64,000 bases of DNA from Actinostola sp. cb2023 (Eukaryota > Cnidaria > Anthozoa > Actiniaria > Actinostolidae): NCBI GenBank assembly GCA_033675265.1, contig JAUJYZ010000229.1, positions 1 to 64,000 on the forward strand. The letters are read 5' to 3'. The translations under genes were made by a program, and so were the position numbers. Within the stretch, counting starts at the first letter, position 1; every line of letters begins with the position of its first letter. Positions 36,534 through 49,982 of this stretch are shown here, piece after piece. The notes under the pieces are model-generated. The model had not been told where the DNA came from. It ran no database searches and saw only the letters and a program-made list of their open reading frames with translations.

Positions 36534-36795
36534 CTATCCGTATATCTCTCTTTCGTCATGTCTGTCTGTCTGTCTTCTGTCTGTCTTCTGTTTTTCAGTA
36601 GACTTATAGCTATCCGAATATCTCTCTTTCATCATGTCTGTCTGTCTGTCAGTATTTCCTATGATTTTCAGTACATAATGTACATATAATTAAATTACAA
36701 TACAATCCCTATCATTCATTCCATCTACATTCGTTCTAATTCTCACCTGGCAATCAATTTAGCAATCTACATAAAGCTACTACCTTCGATGATTC
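36534..36795. other. JIP 3' flank / probable 3' UTR
   Basis: (TGTC)n microsatellites at 36557-36600 and 36634-36652, then AT-rich DNA to the stop codon. On the minus strand this is the likely 3' UTR. No canonical poly(A) signal was seen here. Confidence 0.45.
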
Positions 36796-37137
36796 TTATG
36801 CAACCTGCCAAACCATGATATGACTACGTTCATTGGTCGACTGTCCTTTAATGGTCACTGATATCAAATCTCCTGCCTGGTCTTCCATCGCTGCTTCCTC
36901 TCCATCACCCAACCGGAAGTCCACGTAACCTTCCCCTCCGCTCAAAACCAACATCATTTCCTGGAATCTCTTCTCTGGACTTGGAGTCTGGGACTGCGCG
37001 GGGCTTGCAGGCTTACTTCCTGTTTGGGTCTGGGTACTAACGGAAGAACTTGATGATGCACGTTTCATGGAGCCTAGTACTGCAACGAAGAACTTCACTG
37101 AATCTCGATGGCCATGAAATGATAGTTGGGCATTGAC
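36796..37137 (-). CDS. JIP3/4 terminal coding exon n
   Basis: 342 nt including TAA at 36796-36798. It encodes [20 protein letters not shown], a Ser/Gln/Pro-rich insert, [20 protein letters not shown] and a final SHIMVWQVA. Vertebrate JIP ends the same way (LSGGEGYIDFR ... RSHIIVWQV). The acceptor is TCTATACAG, and the pyrimidine tract before it is the edge of the 20-bp satellite array in the 7,042-bp upstream intron. No clear AATAAA was seen on the minus strand in the first 130 bp after the stop. Confidence 0.97.
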   Translation of the reverse strand, partial: VNAQLSFHGHRDSVKFFVAVLGSMKRASSSSSVSTQTQTGSKPASPAQSQTPSPEKRFQEMMLVLSGGEGYVDFRLGDGEEAAMEDQAGDLISVTIKGQSTNERSHIMVWQVA

Positions 37138-40100
37138 CTGTATAGATAGATAGATAATAGTTATAATAGATAGATAATAGTTATAATAGATAGATAATAG
37201 TTATAATAGATAGATAATAGTTATAATAGATAATAGTTATAATAGATAGATAATAGTTATAGATAGATAATAGTTATAATAGATAGATAATAGTTATAAT
37301 ACATAGATAATAGTTATAATAGATATATAATAGTTATAATAGATAGATAATAGTTATAATAGATAGATAATAGTTATAATAGATACAAAATGTAGATAAT
37401 AGATAATAGATAGATAATAGTTATAATAGATAGATAATTATAATAGATAGATAATAGTTATAATAGATAGATAATAGTTATAATAGATAGATAATAGTTA
37501 TAATAGATAGATAATAGTTATAATAGATAGATAATAGTATAGATAGATAGATAGATAATAGTTATATAGATAGATAATAGTTATAATAGATAGATAATAG
37601 TTATAATAGATAGATAATAGTTATAATAGATAGATAATAGTTTATAGATAGATAATAGTTATAATAGATAGATAATAGTTATATAGATAGATAATAGTTA
37701 TAGATAGATAATAGTTATAATAGATAGATAATAGTTATAATAGATAGATAATAGTTATAATAGATAGATAATAGTTATAATAGATAGATAATAGTTATAA
37801 TATAGATAGATAATAGTTATAATAGATAGATAATAGTTATAATAGATAGATAATAGTTATAATACATAGATAATAGTTATAATAGATAGATAATAGTTAT
37901 AATATATAGATAATAGTTATAATAGTTATAATAGATAATATAGTTATAATAGATAGATAATAGTTATAATAGATAGATAATATAGATAATAGTTATAATA
38001 GATAGATAATAGTTATAATAGATAGATAATAGTTATAATAGATAGATAATAGTTATAATAGATAGATAATAGTTATAATAGATAGATAATAGTTTATAGA
38101 TAGATAATAGTTATAATAGATAGATAATAGTTATATAGATAGATAATAGTTATAATAGATAGATAATAGTTATAATAGATAGATAATAGTTATAATAGAT
38201 AGATAATAGTTATAATAGATAGATAATAGTTATAATAGATAGATAATAGTTATAATAGATAGATAATAGTTATAATAGATAGATAATAGTTATAATAGAT
38301 AGATAGATAGTTATAATAGATAGATAATAGTTATATAGATAGATAATAGTTATAATAGATAGATAATAGTTATAATAGATAGATAATAGTTATAATAGAT
38401 AGATAATAGTTATAATAGATAGATAATAGTTATAATAGATAGATAATAGTTATAATAGATAGATAATAGTTATAATAGATAATAGATAATAGTTATAATA
38501 ATATAGATAATAGTTATAATAGATAGATAATAGTTATAATAGATAGATAATAGTTATAATAGATAGATAATAGTTATAATAGATAGATAATAGTTATAAT
38601 AGATAGATAATAGTAGTTATAATAGATAGATAATAGTTATAATAGATAGATAATAGTTATAATAGATAGATAATAGTTATAATAGATAGATAATAGTTAT
38701 AATAGATAGATAATAGTTATAATAGATAGATAATAGTTATAATAGATAGATAATAGTTATATAGATAGATAATAGTTATAATAGATAGATAATAGTTATA
38801 ATAGATAGATAATAGTTATAATAGATAGATAATAGTTATAATAGATAGATAATAGTTATAATAGTTATAATAGATAGATAATAGTTATAATAGATAGATA
38901 TATAGTTATAATAGATAGATAATAGTTATAATAGATAGATAATAGTTATAATAGATAATAGTTATAATAGATAGATAATAGTTATAATAGATAGATAATA
39001 GTTATAATAGATAGATAATAGTTATAATAGATAGATAATAGTTATAATAGATAGAGATAATAATAGATAGATAATAGTTATAATAGATAGATAATAGTTA
39101 TAATAGATAGATAATAGTTATAATAGATAGATAATAGTTATAATAGATAGATAATAGTTATAATAGATAGATAATAGTTATAATAGATAGATAATAGTTA
39201 TATAGATAGATAATAGTTATATAGATAGATAATAGTTATATAATAGATAGATAATAGTTATAGATAGATAGATAATAGTTATATAATAGATAGATAGATA
39301 ATAGTATATAATAGATAATAGTTATAATAGATAGATAATAGTTATATAGATAGATAATAGTTATAATAGATAGATAATAGTTATAATAGATAGATAATAG
39401 TTATAATAGATAGATAATAGTTATAATAGATAGATAATAGTTATTATAGATAGATAATAGTTATAATAGATAGATAATAGTTATATAGATAGATAATAGT
39501 TATAATAGATAGATAATAGTTATAATAGATAGATAATAGTTATAATAGATTATAATAGTTATATAGATAGATAATAGTTATATAGATAGATAATAGTTAT
39601 AATAGATAGATAATAGTTATAATAGATAGATAATAGTTATAATAGATAGATAATAGTTATAATACATAGATAATAGTTATAATAGATAGATAATAGTTAT
39701 AATAGATAGATAATAGTTTATAGATAGATAATAGTTATAATACATATATAATAGTAATAATAGATAGATAATAGTTATAATACATAGATAATAGTTATAA
39801 TAGATAGATAATAGTAATAATATAATAGTTATAATAGATAGATAATAGTTATAGATAGATAATAGTTATAGATAGATAGATAATAGTTATAATAGATAGA
39901 TAATAGTTATAATAGATAGATAATAGTTTTATAATAGATAGATAATAGTTATAATAGATAGATAATAGTTATAATAGATATATAATATTATATAGATATA
40001 TAATAGTTATAATCCTGATAATAGTTATAATAGATAGATAATAGTTATAATAGATAGATAATATTTTATAATATTAATAGATAATAGTTTATAATAGATA

Positions 40101-43100
40101 TAGTTATAATAGATAGATAATTTTATAGATAGATAATAGTTATAATACATAGATATGTAATTTATAATAGATAGATAATAGTTATAATACATAGATAATA
40201 GTTATATTATAGATAGATAATAGTTATATAATAGATAGATAATAGTTATAATAGATAGATAATAGTTATAATAGATAGATAATAGTTATAATACATAGAT
40301 AATAGTTATAATAGATAGATAATAATATTATAATAGATAGATAATAGTTATAGATAGATAATAGTTATAATAGATAGATAATAGTTATAATACATAGATA
40401 ATAGTTATAATAGATAGATAATAGTTATAATAGATAGATAATAGTTATAATAGATAGATAATAGTTATAATAGATAGATAATAGTTATAATAGATTGATA
40501 ATAGTTATAATAGATAGATAATAGTTATAATCATATTCATTTTGAAATCACTAGTAAATCCTGCAATCTGATTGGCTAAAAATGGTGCGATTAAATCATT
40601 AATTGCACTATTTTGGATCATTAATTGCACCAATTTTTTTTATTTTTTTATTTTCGCACAGAAACTCTAATTTTATTAAATTCAAACGATTCTTCATAAA
40701 AAGTAATTTGTAATTTAGAATTAAAGAGTTGTATTTCAGGCATCAAAATTATTCTTATTATTACAACTTACCACCTAAATATAACGAGTGTATTTGAAAA
40801 GATTTCAAAATGAATATGATTAATAGGTAATTGAACTTCGTGTCGTGCAATTTTGGTCTGAAATCATACTCGTGATAACAAATTGCACTCCCGCTACACG
40901 GTCGTGCAATTTTGTAATCACTCGTATGATTTCAGACCGAATTGCACTCCACTCAGTTCTATTACCATTACTAATAGATAGATAATAGTTACGGACTGGT
41001 GAATATAACATTAATAGCTCCTCTGGTGCTCTCCTGACAGTGCTGGGACATCCTCTGACCGTATCTGTGCAAATATGGTGTGAGTGTCCACACCGTAATA
41101 GGTTGCTGCTAGTGCACTATACTGATCCACCTGGCTACAGTCTCTACTGATCCAATGTTCTCATACTGGTGCAGTTAAGCTGTTCTAAATTGAACATTGA
41201 GAAATAGCTGCTCTACTTGAAAGCATTGGCTACTAATACAGTTGAAACTCTATCAAGCTTAATATGAGCTCGTCAGAAATGCAGTCGCTTAATGGAAGTG
41301 TCCACTTTTATTTATAGTATCATATTGACAATATCTAACAGGGGTGATCATTTAATGGCGGTGGCTGCTTAATAGGGGTGGTCACTTCATAGGGGTTGCT
41401 GCTTAACAGGGGTGATCATTTAATGGCGGTGGCTGTTTAATAGGGGTGGTCACTTAATAGGGGTTGCTGCTTAATAGGGGTGGTCACTTAATAGGGGTTG
41501 CTGCTTAATAGGGGTGGTCATAGGGGTTGCTGCTTAATAGGGGTTGGTTGCTTAATAGGGGTGGTCACTTAATAGGGGTTGCTGCTTAATAGGGGTGGTC
41601 ACTTAATAGGGGTTGCTGCTTAATAGGGGTGGTCACTTAATAGGGGTTGCTGCTTAATAGGGGTGGTCACTTAATAGGGGTTGCTGCTTAATAGGGGTGG
41701 TCACTTAATAGGGGTTGCTGCTTAATAGGGGTGGTCACTTAATAGGGGTTGCTGCTTAATAGGGGTGGTCACTTAATAGGGGTTGCTGCTTAATAGGGGT
41801 GGTCACTTAATAGGGGTTGCTGCTTAATAGGGGGGATGGTCACTTAATAGGGGTTGCTGCTTAATAGGGGTGGTCACTTAATAGGGGTTGCTGCTTAATA
41901 GGGGTGGTCACTTAATAGGGGTTGCTGCTTAATAGGGGTGGTCACTTAATAGGGGTTGCTGCTTAATAGGGGTGGTCACTTAATAGGGGTTGCTGCTTAA
42001 TAGGGGTGGTCACTTAATAGGGGGGTTGCTGCTTAATAGGGGTGGTCACTTCACTTATAGGGGTTGCTGCTTAATAGGGGTGGTCACTTAATAGGGGTTG
42101 CTGCTTAATAGGGGTGGTCACTTAATAGGGGTTGCTGCTTAATAGGGGTGGTCACTTAATAGGGGTTGCTGCTTAATAGGGGTGGTCACTTAATAGGGGT
42201 TGCTGCTTAATAGGGGTGGTCACTTAATAGGGGTTGCTGCTTAATAGGGGTGGTCACTTAATAGGGGTTGCTGCTTAATAGGGGTGGTCACTTAATAGGG
42301 GTTGCTGCTTAATAGGGGTGGTCACTTAATAGGGGTTGCTGCTTAATAGGGGTGGTCACTTCATAGGGGTTGCTGCTTAAGGGGGGTCACTTAATAGGGG
42401 TTGCTGCTTAATAGGGGTGGTCACTGGGGGTTGCTGCTTAAGGGGTGGGGGTTGCTGCTTCACTTCATAGGGGTTGCTGCTTTGGGTGTCACTTACGCCA
42501 TAGGTTGGCTTAAATAGGGTCGAAAATGAGCACGGTTGCTGCTTCATAGGGGTTGGCTGCTCGGGCATTGTTAATACTTAAAATGGTTGGGGTCACTTCA
42601 TGGGGTTGCTGCTTTAGGGGTGGTCACTTAATGGGGTGGCTGTATATACATGTATGTGTCGAGTTCATTTGATTTGCCTTTGGTCACTTAATACCTTTTG
42701 ACTGCTGCTTAATTGGGGTGGTCACTTAATAGGGGTTGCTGCTTAATAGGGGTGGTCACTTCATAGGGGTTGCTGCTTAATAGGGGTGGTCACTTAATAG
42801 GGGTTGCTGCTTAATAGGGATGGTCACTTAATAGGGGTTGCTGCTTAACAGGGATGGTCACTTAATAGGGGTTGTGCTTAATAGGGGTGGTCACTTAATA
42901 GGGGTTGCTGCTTAATAGGGGTGGTCACTTAACAGGGGTTGCTGCTTAATAGGGATGGTCACTTAACTGGGTTGCTGCTTAAGGTGATTCCCTTGAATTG
43001 CATTGCGCACGCTCTACTGCGCACGATTCTGAATAAAATTTTAGTTGACGAGTGCGCGCTAACTTACGCCATTGAGCTCGCACACATTGGAGACCATTGG

Positions 43101-46100
43101 AGTTAAATATTTCAAGTGTATCTGAAGTTTTCTCAAAATAAATCGAAAAATGAGCACGGTGACTACTACCCCATTTTTTAATCGGGCGGCCTGCGGCCTC
43201 AATAACTTTCATCACACTATAGTTCTCTAGTATATAGCAAAGTATTAAAAAAAGTTAGGATTTCAAACATTAAAAAAATTGAATGAAAGCATACGGAGTA
43301 TCGATTTTTAGACCCTCTCGGTGGTTCGAACATCTGTGTTTTTTGTTCTATTTTTCGACAACTATGCAAAATTCGAGCATTTTCTTACTATCAGACGGTA
43401 GGCTAGAGATACAAAAGCTATAGCAACCACTTTAGTTCATTATTAATAGTTTGTCTTTTAAGTTGTGGAAAATTATTTACCCGATCCCGATGTCACGCAA
43501 GACTCGACTGAAAGACCTAAAATACCATAATTTCAAAGCAGTGTAGCGCAAAAATGAGCACAGTGACCCCCTGTTTTTAGTGCATTTTTTGAAACTCCAT
43601 ACCATAATGTATCACCATGCCAAGTTATAGAAAATTCTAGGATTTGCTTCTATTTCAAGGGAATCACCTTAACAGGATCGTCACTTAATAGGGGTCTGCT
43701 AATAGGGATGGTCACTTAACAGGGGTTGCTGCTTAATAGGGATGGTCACTTAATAGGGGTTGTGCTTAATAGGGGTGGTTACTTAATAGGGGTTGCTGCT
43801 GTCACTTAACAGCGGTTGCTGCTTAACAGGGATGGTCACTTAATAGGGGTTGCTGCTTAATAGGGGTGGTTACTTAATAGGGGTTGCTGCTTAATAGGGG
43901 TGGTCACTTAACAGGGGTTGCTGCTTAATAGGGATGGTCACAGGGGTTGCTGCTTAATAGGGGTGGTCACTTAATAGGGGTTGCTGCTTAATAGGGATGC
44001 TTAATAGGGGTTGCTGTTAATAGGGGTGGTCACTTAATAGGGGTTGCTGCTTAATAGGGATGGTCACTTAACAGGGGTTGCTGCTTAATAGGGATGGTCA
44101 CTTAACAGGGGTTGCTGCTTAATAGGGGTGGTCGCTTAACAGGGGTTATTAAATAGGGGTACAACAGTAGTTATCTTACCATTGAACAGTATGGCATAAA
44201 GCTTCCAGTTCCTGATGGTGCAGTTTCCCCGTCTTTGCCCTCGTTGCTGTACACCCTGACAGCACCACCAGGACCACCCGTACCAGGGCTGCTTGTAACA
44301 TGAGATTGATCACTATCATCCCTAGCTGGTCGTGCTGCTACGAGAGGGACAGACAGGATGACTCCATTGCCCGTCCCCACCCATAGTCGGTCATTAGTAA
44401 GTAGTAAAGACGTTATACGCACAAACGAAAAACCAAGTTTACCAGTACCTGCGAGTGAAAACGGTTCTAGTTTACTACATAATACTTCAATGGAGAGAAT
44501 GCCTTCAACAAATGTACTTATGATGTGAGTTTTGGGGTTCCTGATTTGTGGTGCCGGGCTATGGCGGGGATTTGATTTTTCAAGAAATTTCAGTCTAATT
44601 CCCTGTTATGGGCTAATACATGTTAAAAAAATTGATACCCTGGCAAATGTCCCTCATTTTGTCGAGAGTGGTTTGTATAAACCCATTGTCAGTTTTGAAA
44701 AAAGCGATGAAAACGTGTGACCTGTGATGGGTTTCACTTCTTGTCTGTGGTAAGAATGCAGGTATGTGTGCTTCCTGCAGTGGGGAATGCAACAAATGTA
44801 TGGGTTTCCTGCAGTGGGGAATGCAAATGTATGGGTTTCCTGTGGTGGGGAATGCAAATGTATGGGTTTCCTTTGTGGTGGGGAATACAAATGTATGGGT
44901 TTCCTGTAGTGGGGAATGCAAATGTATGATGGTTTCTGTGGTGGTGTGTGGGAATATGCAAATGTATGGGTTTCCTGTGGTGGGAAATGCAAATGTATGG
45001 GTTTCCTGTGGTGGGGAATGCAAATGTTTGGGTTTCCTGTGGTGGGGAATGCAAATGTATGGGTTTCCAAATGTGGTGTGGGGAATGCAAATGTATGGGT
45101 TTCCTGTGGTGGGGAATGCAAATGTATGGGTTTCCTGTGGTGGGGAATGCAAATGTATGGGTTTCCTGTGGTGGAAAATGCAAATGTATAGGTTTCCTGT
45201 GGTGGGAAATGCAAATGTATGGGTTTCCTGTAGTGGGGAATGCAAATGTATGGGTTTCCTGTGGTGGAAAATGCAAATGTTTAAATTTTTGCAAATGTTG
45301 GGTTTCCTGTGTGGAAAATGCAAATGTATGGGTTTCCTGCAAATGTATGGGTTTCCTGTGGGGAATGCAAATGTATGGGTTTCCTGTGGTGGGGAATGCA
45401 AATGTATGGGTTTCCTGTAGTGGGGAATGCAAATGTATGGGCTTCCTGTGGTGGGGAATGCAAATGTTTGGGTTTCCTGTAGTAAATGTTTGGGCCTGTA
45501 TGCAAATGTATGCAAATGCAAATATTTGGGTTTCCTGTAGTGGGGAATGCAATGTATGGGTTTTTTAGTGGGGAATGCAAATGTTTTGGGCTTCCTGTGG
45601 TGGGGAATGCAAATGTATGGGTTTCCTGTGGTGGGGCAAATGTATGGGCTGTGGTGGGGAATGCAAATGTATGGGTTTCCTGTGGTGGGGAATGCAAATG
45701 TATATGGGTTTCCTGTGGTGGGAAATGCAAATGTATGGGTTTCCTGTGGTGGGAAATGCAAATGTATGGGTTTCCTGTGGTGGGGAATGCAAATGTTTAA
45801 ATTTTTGGGCTTTCTGTATGCAAATGTATGGGTTTCCTGTGGTGGAAAATGCAAATGTATGGGTTTCCTGTGGTGGGAAATGCAAATGTATGGGTTTCCT
45901 GTGGTGGGAAATGCAAAATGTTTCCTGTTGGGGTTTCCTGTAGTAAATGCAAATTTGGGTTTCCCTGTATGCAAATGTATGGGTTTCCTGTGGTGGGGAA
46001 TGCAAATGTATGGGTTTCCTGTGGTGGGAAAATGCAAATGTATGGGTTTCCTGTGGTGGAAAATGCAAATGTTGGGTTTCCTGTGGTGGAAAATGCAAAT

Positions 46101-49100
46101 GTATGGGTTTCCTGTAGTGGGGAATGCAAATGTATGAGGTTTCCTGTGGTGGAAAATGCAAATGTATGGGTTTCCTGTAGTGGGAATGCAAAAGTATGAG
46201 GTTTCCTGTGGTGGAAAAAATGTATGGGTTTCCTGTAGTGGGGAATGCAAATGTATGGGCTTCCTGTGGTGGGGAATGCAAATGTTTGGGTTTCCTGTAG
46301 TAAATGTTTGGGCTTCCTGTATGCAAATGTATGGGTTTCCTGTGGTAAGAAATGCAAATATTTGGGTTTCCTGTGGTGGACAATGCAAATGTTTGGGTTT
46401 CCTGTGGTAGAGAATGCAAATGTTTGGGTTTCCTGTGGAAGAGAAAGCAAGCATGTGGGCTTCCTGTGGTGTGGTATATAAGATAAGAATACTTACCCAA
46501 CATCTTACTAACGTAGGGTTCAATATCAATATCTTGCAGATGATGGAAGGTATGGGCATTATACAATCGTAATGTACTGTCCAGTCTGATGGACACCCAG
46601 ACACCATCACCAATCCATGCTAACTGTCGTACTTGACTCTCGCGACGAGGATGAGCATCAAACGTTTTCTGAAACAAATGGCATGACAGTCAGTCCTGAA
46701 GACACACACACAAAGACAGACGAACAGACAGAAGACAGACACACAAACACACAGACGAACGTACAGAAGACAGACACACAAACAAACAGATGAACGTACA
46801 GAAGACAGACACACAAACAGACAGACGAACATACAGAAGACAGACACACAAAGACAGACAAACAGACAGACACACACACAAACACACTGACGAACGTACA
46901 GAAGACAGACACACAAACAGTCAGTCAGTCAGAAGACAGACAGACAGATAATCAAACAGTTACCTCTACTCTCATAGTCCTGGGATGTATCACTTGTATT
47001 TTGTTCCTGTATCCACACCACACCCTATCATGTACCATAGTCATACAACGTATAGAATGGTGAGGACGTCCAAGGTCAAGTAGATGGTAGTTACTAAAGT
47101 TCCATTGACCATCTACAGCAAAACAAAAGCACACACTAAACATCTAAGTTTAGTAGAAACCAACTAATAATAATAATAATAATGTTTATTGCTTATATTG
47201 CGCATTTTAACATTTGAATATGATCAAATGCGCATTACACAACACTAGAATATTACAATACAAATGACGAAAAAAATGTTCAAACCTTACTAACTTACGA
47301 AAACTACCCCCCCCCCCCCCCCTAAACTAAATTATCAATGTTATAACATATACTCAATTCAAATAAAAATAAAAATATAAAAATAAAAATAGCATACTAT
47401 CACGAATCCTGCAATCTGATTGGCTAACGTACTCACTATCTATTGAGTTATAGATAGTGAGTAGCGAAAGAGCCGGCGTTTTCAACAAAAACAAAGTGAA
47501 AAATCAATGAATTTTATATAATTTCGAAGATATGCTAGTTGGTTTCAACTAAAACAATTAGACTACTCGTTCTCGTTTTCTATGAGTTCAAATAGTCAAC
47601 TCGATGCTACGCGCCTCATTGACTATTGACTCATAGAAAACTCGAACTCGTAGTCTTATTGTTAAATAGCCAATGGCCGAGGGGGACGTTATCTCTAGTC
47701 TTACCTGATGCCCTATGAAATATCGCTACTGTTCCATCAGCTAATGCTACCAAAACACGACCTTTGACGTGACTAGATATCAACACAATGATACAATAAA
47801 TAAACAGTTCAAACGTGTTTACATTCAAAGCATGTGATACTTACACAATGCTGAGAACAGAGTCCTTGAGCTTTATAGAGTGGATACAAGTTCGCCAGTT
47901 AGAAATAGCAGAATGGACATACACACTAAAAGGGCAACAATGGCAAATAGTTTGGAGTTTGTTTGATAAAGGTTTAATCTGACAGTAAAAATTATGATGA
48001 TGATGATTATTGTGACAAATATCTTTAAAATGTTGCCGTTGATGATGATGCTACTGCTGCTGATGATGACGGTAATGGTAGAAGTGATGATATTTTTCTG
48101 TTGATGATGATAATAATGATGATGATGATGCTGCTGATGATGATGATGGTGGCAATGACAGTGATGGTAGAAGCGATGATATTTTGCTGTGATCACGACA
48201 ATGCAGTTGCTGCTTCTGCTGATGGTGTAGCCTGCGTAGCCCGGCGCTGGGAAGAAAAGGAGGGGAAGAGAAAGGGAGGGGAGGAGAGGGGGACTGGGGA
48301 GGAGGGGGAAGGATGGGGAGGGGGGATTGGGGAGGAGAGGAGGTAGGGAGCACCTGCCGCCATCCTATTGTATGATCGTATTTCTACGTGCTCTCAGAGA
48401 ACGTAGAATTCCCATTGGTTGAGAAGGAGAAGGTGTCGAGTGACGACGAGCAGTACTTAACAGACGTTGTAAATTTAGCTCTGGTACTATTGTAACAACA
48501 ACAATTTATCGTAATAGTAGCGTCGTTACGTCTACCGGCTTCTTCTCTCTCCGGCTCGTGGAACAGTATTGATACTGTTTTATAGATGATATACTTTCTG
48601 GAAAGTATTCGATTGTATGCCTCTGCCGAATGTACCACGGACAAAAAGTGGTAATTGACGAAGCTACGGTTTACAGTGCGCTGTTCAGAGACTTCAAAGA
48701 CAGTCATCCCGATATCACTAAGGCCTTCGGCTAGTACAAGTTCCTTCTGTAGGAAGGTTTAAATATATTTATGTAAGATTGATGCTTTGTTTATTTTCGT
48801 CTCGTCTCGAAGACGTTACATTGTAGCTTACTATTCGAGGTTATTCGATTTCAACTGATAACATAGCCATTTGAATTATTTGACAGCAAACGGAAGTTTG
48901 CCAGATTGGATGATTTTTGACAAGCACCATTGACATTTGACGAGAGGCGGATAACGCGCAAACAATAGGATGGCGGCAGGCGCTCCCTCTCTCCTCTCCT
49001 CCCCAGTCCCCTCCTCCCTCCTCCTTCCCCTCCCCTCCCCTCCCCTCCCCTCCCCTCCTCTCCCCTCCCCTCCCCTCCCCCTCTCTTCCCCTCCTTTTTT

Positions 49101-49631
49101 CCTTTGCGCCGGGCTACGCAGGCTACTGATGGTGATGATTTGCTTTTATTTATTACTACTATGTAATTTATATTATATATACGGCTCTCTGGAAGAGCAT
49201 GAATTGTGAAGAGACACTGTATTTTTAAATAAAGATTATCATCATCATCATCATTATTGTGACAGATATGATTAAAATGTTGCCCTCGATGATGATGATA
49301 ATGATCCTGCTGCTGATGATGATAGTGATGATGATGGTGGTGGTGACAATGGCGGTGATGGCAGCAGCGATGATATTTTGCTGTGATCACGACAATGTTG
49401 CTGTTGCTGCTTCTGCTGATGGTGATGATCATCATTGTGACAGATATCATTAAAATGTTGCCCTAGTTGATGATGATGATGATGATGGTGGTGGTAACAA
49501 TGACAGTGATGGTAGAAGAGATGATATTTTGCTGTGGTCACGACAATGTTGTTGTTGCTGCTACAGTTTGTAAGTTCTGCTAATGGTGATGATCATTATT
49601 GTGACAGATATAATTAAAATGTTGCCCTCGT

Positions 49632-49663
<32 letters not shown>

Positions 49664-49951
49664 GTGGTGGTGACAATGGCGGTGATGGCAGCAGCGATGA
49701 TATTTTGCTGTGATCACGACAATGTTGCTGTTGCTGCTTCTGCTGATGGTGATGATCATCATTGTGACAGATATCATTAAAATGTTGCCCTAGTTGATGA
49801 TGATGATGATGATGGTAACAATGACAGTGATGGTAGAAGCGATGATATTTTGCTGTGGTCACGACAATGTTGTTGTTGCTGCTACAGTTTGTAAGTTCTG
49901 CTAATGGTGATGATCATTATTGTGACAGATATAATTAAAATGTTGCCCTCG

Positions 49952-49982
<31 letters not shown>

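Noticed and set aside
41341..44160. CRISPR-like regular repeats
   Set aside because: Units are contiguous without unique spacers, and the host is a eukaryote; this is a minisatellite.
44613..46613. 666-codon ORF on the minus strand
   Set aside because: It lies in the 31-bp satellite of a JIP intron, begins in the wrong frame of exon l, and equally long frames occur on both strands because the unit lacks stops.
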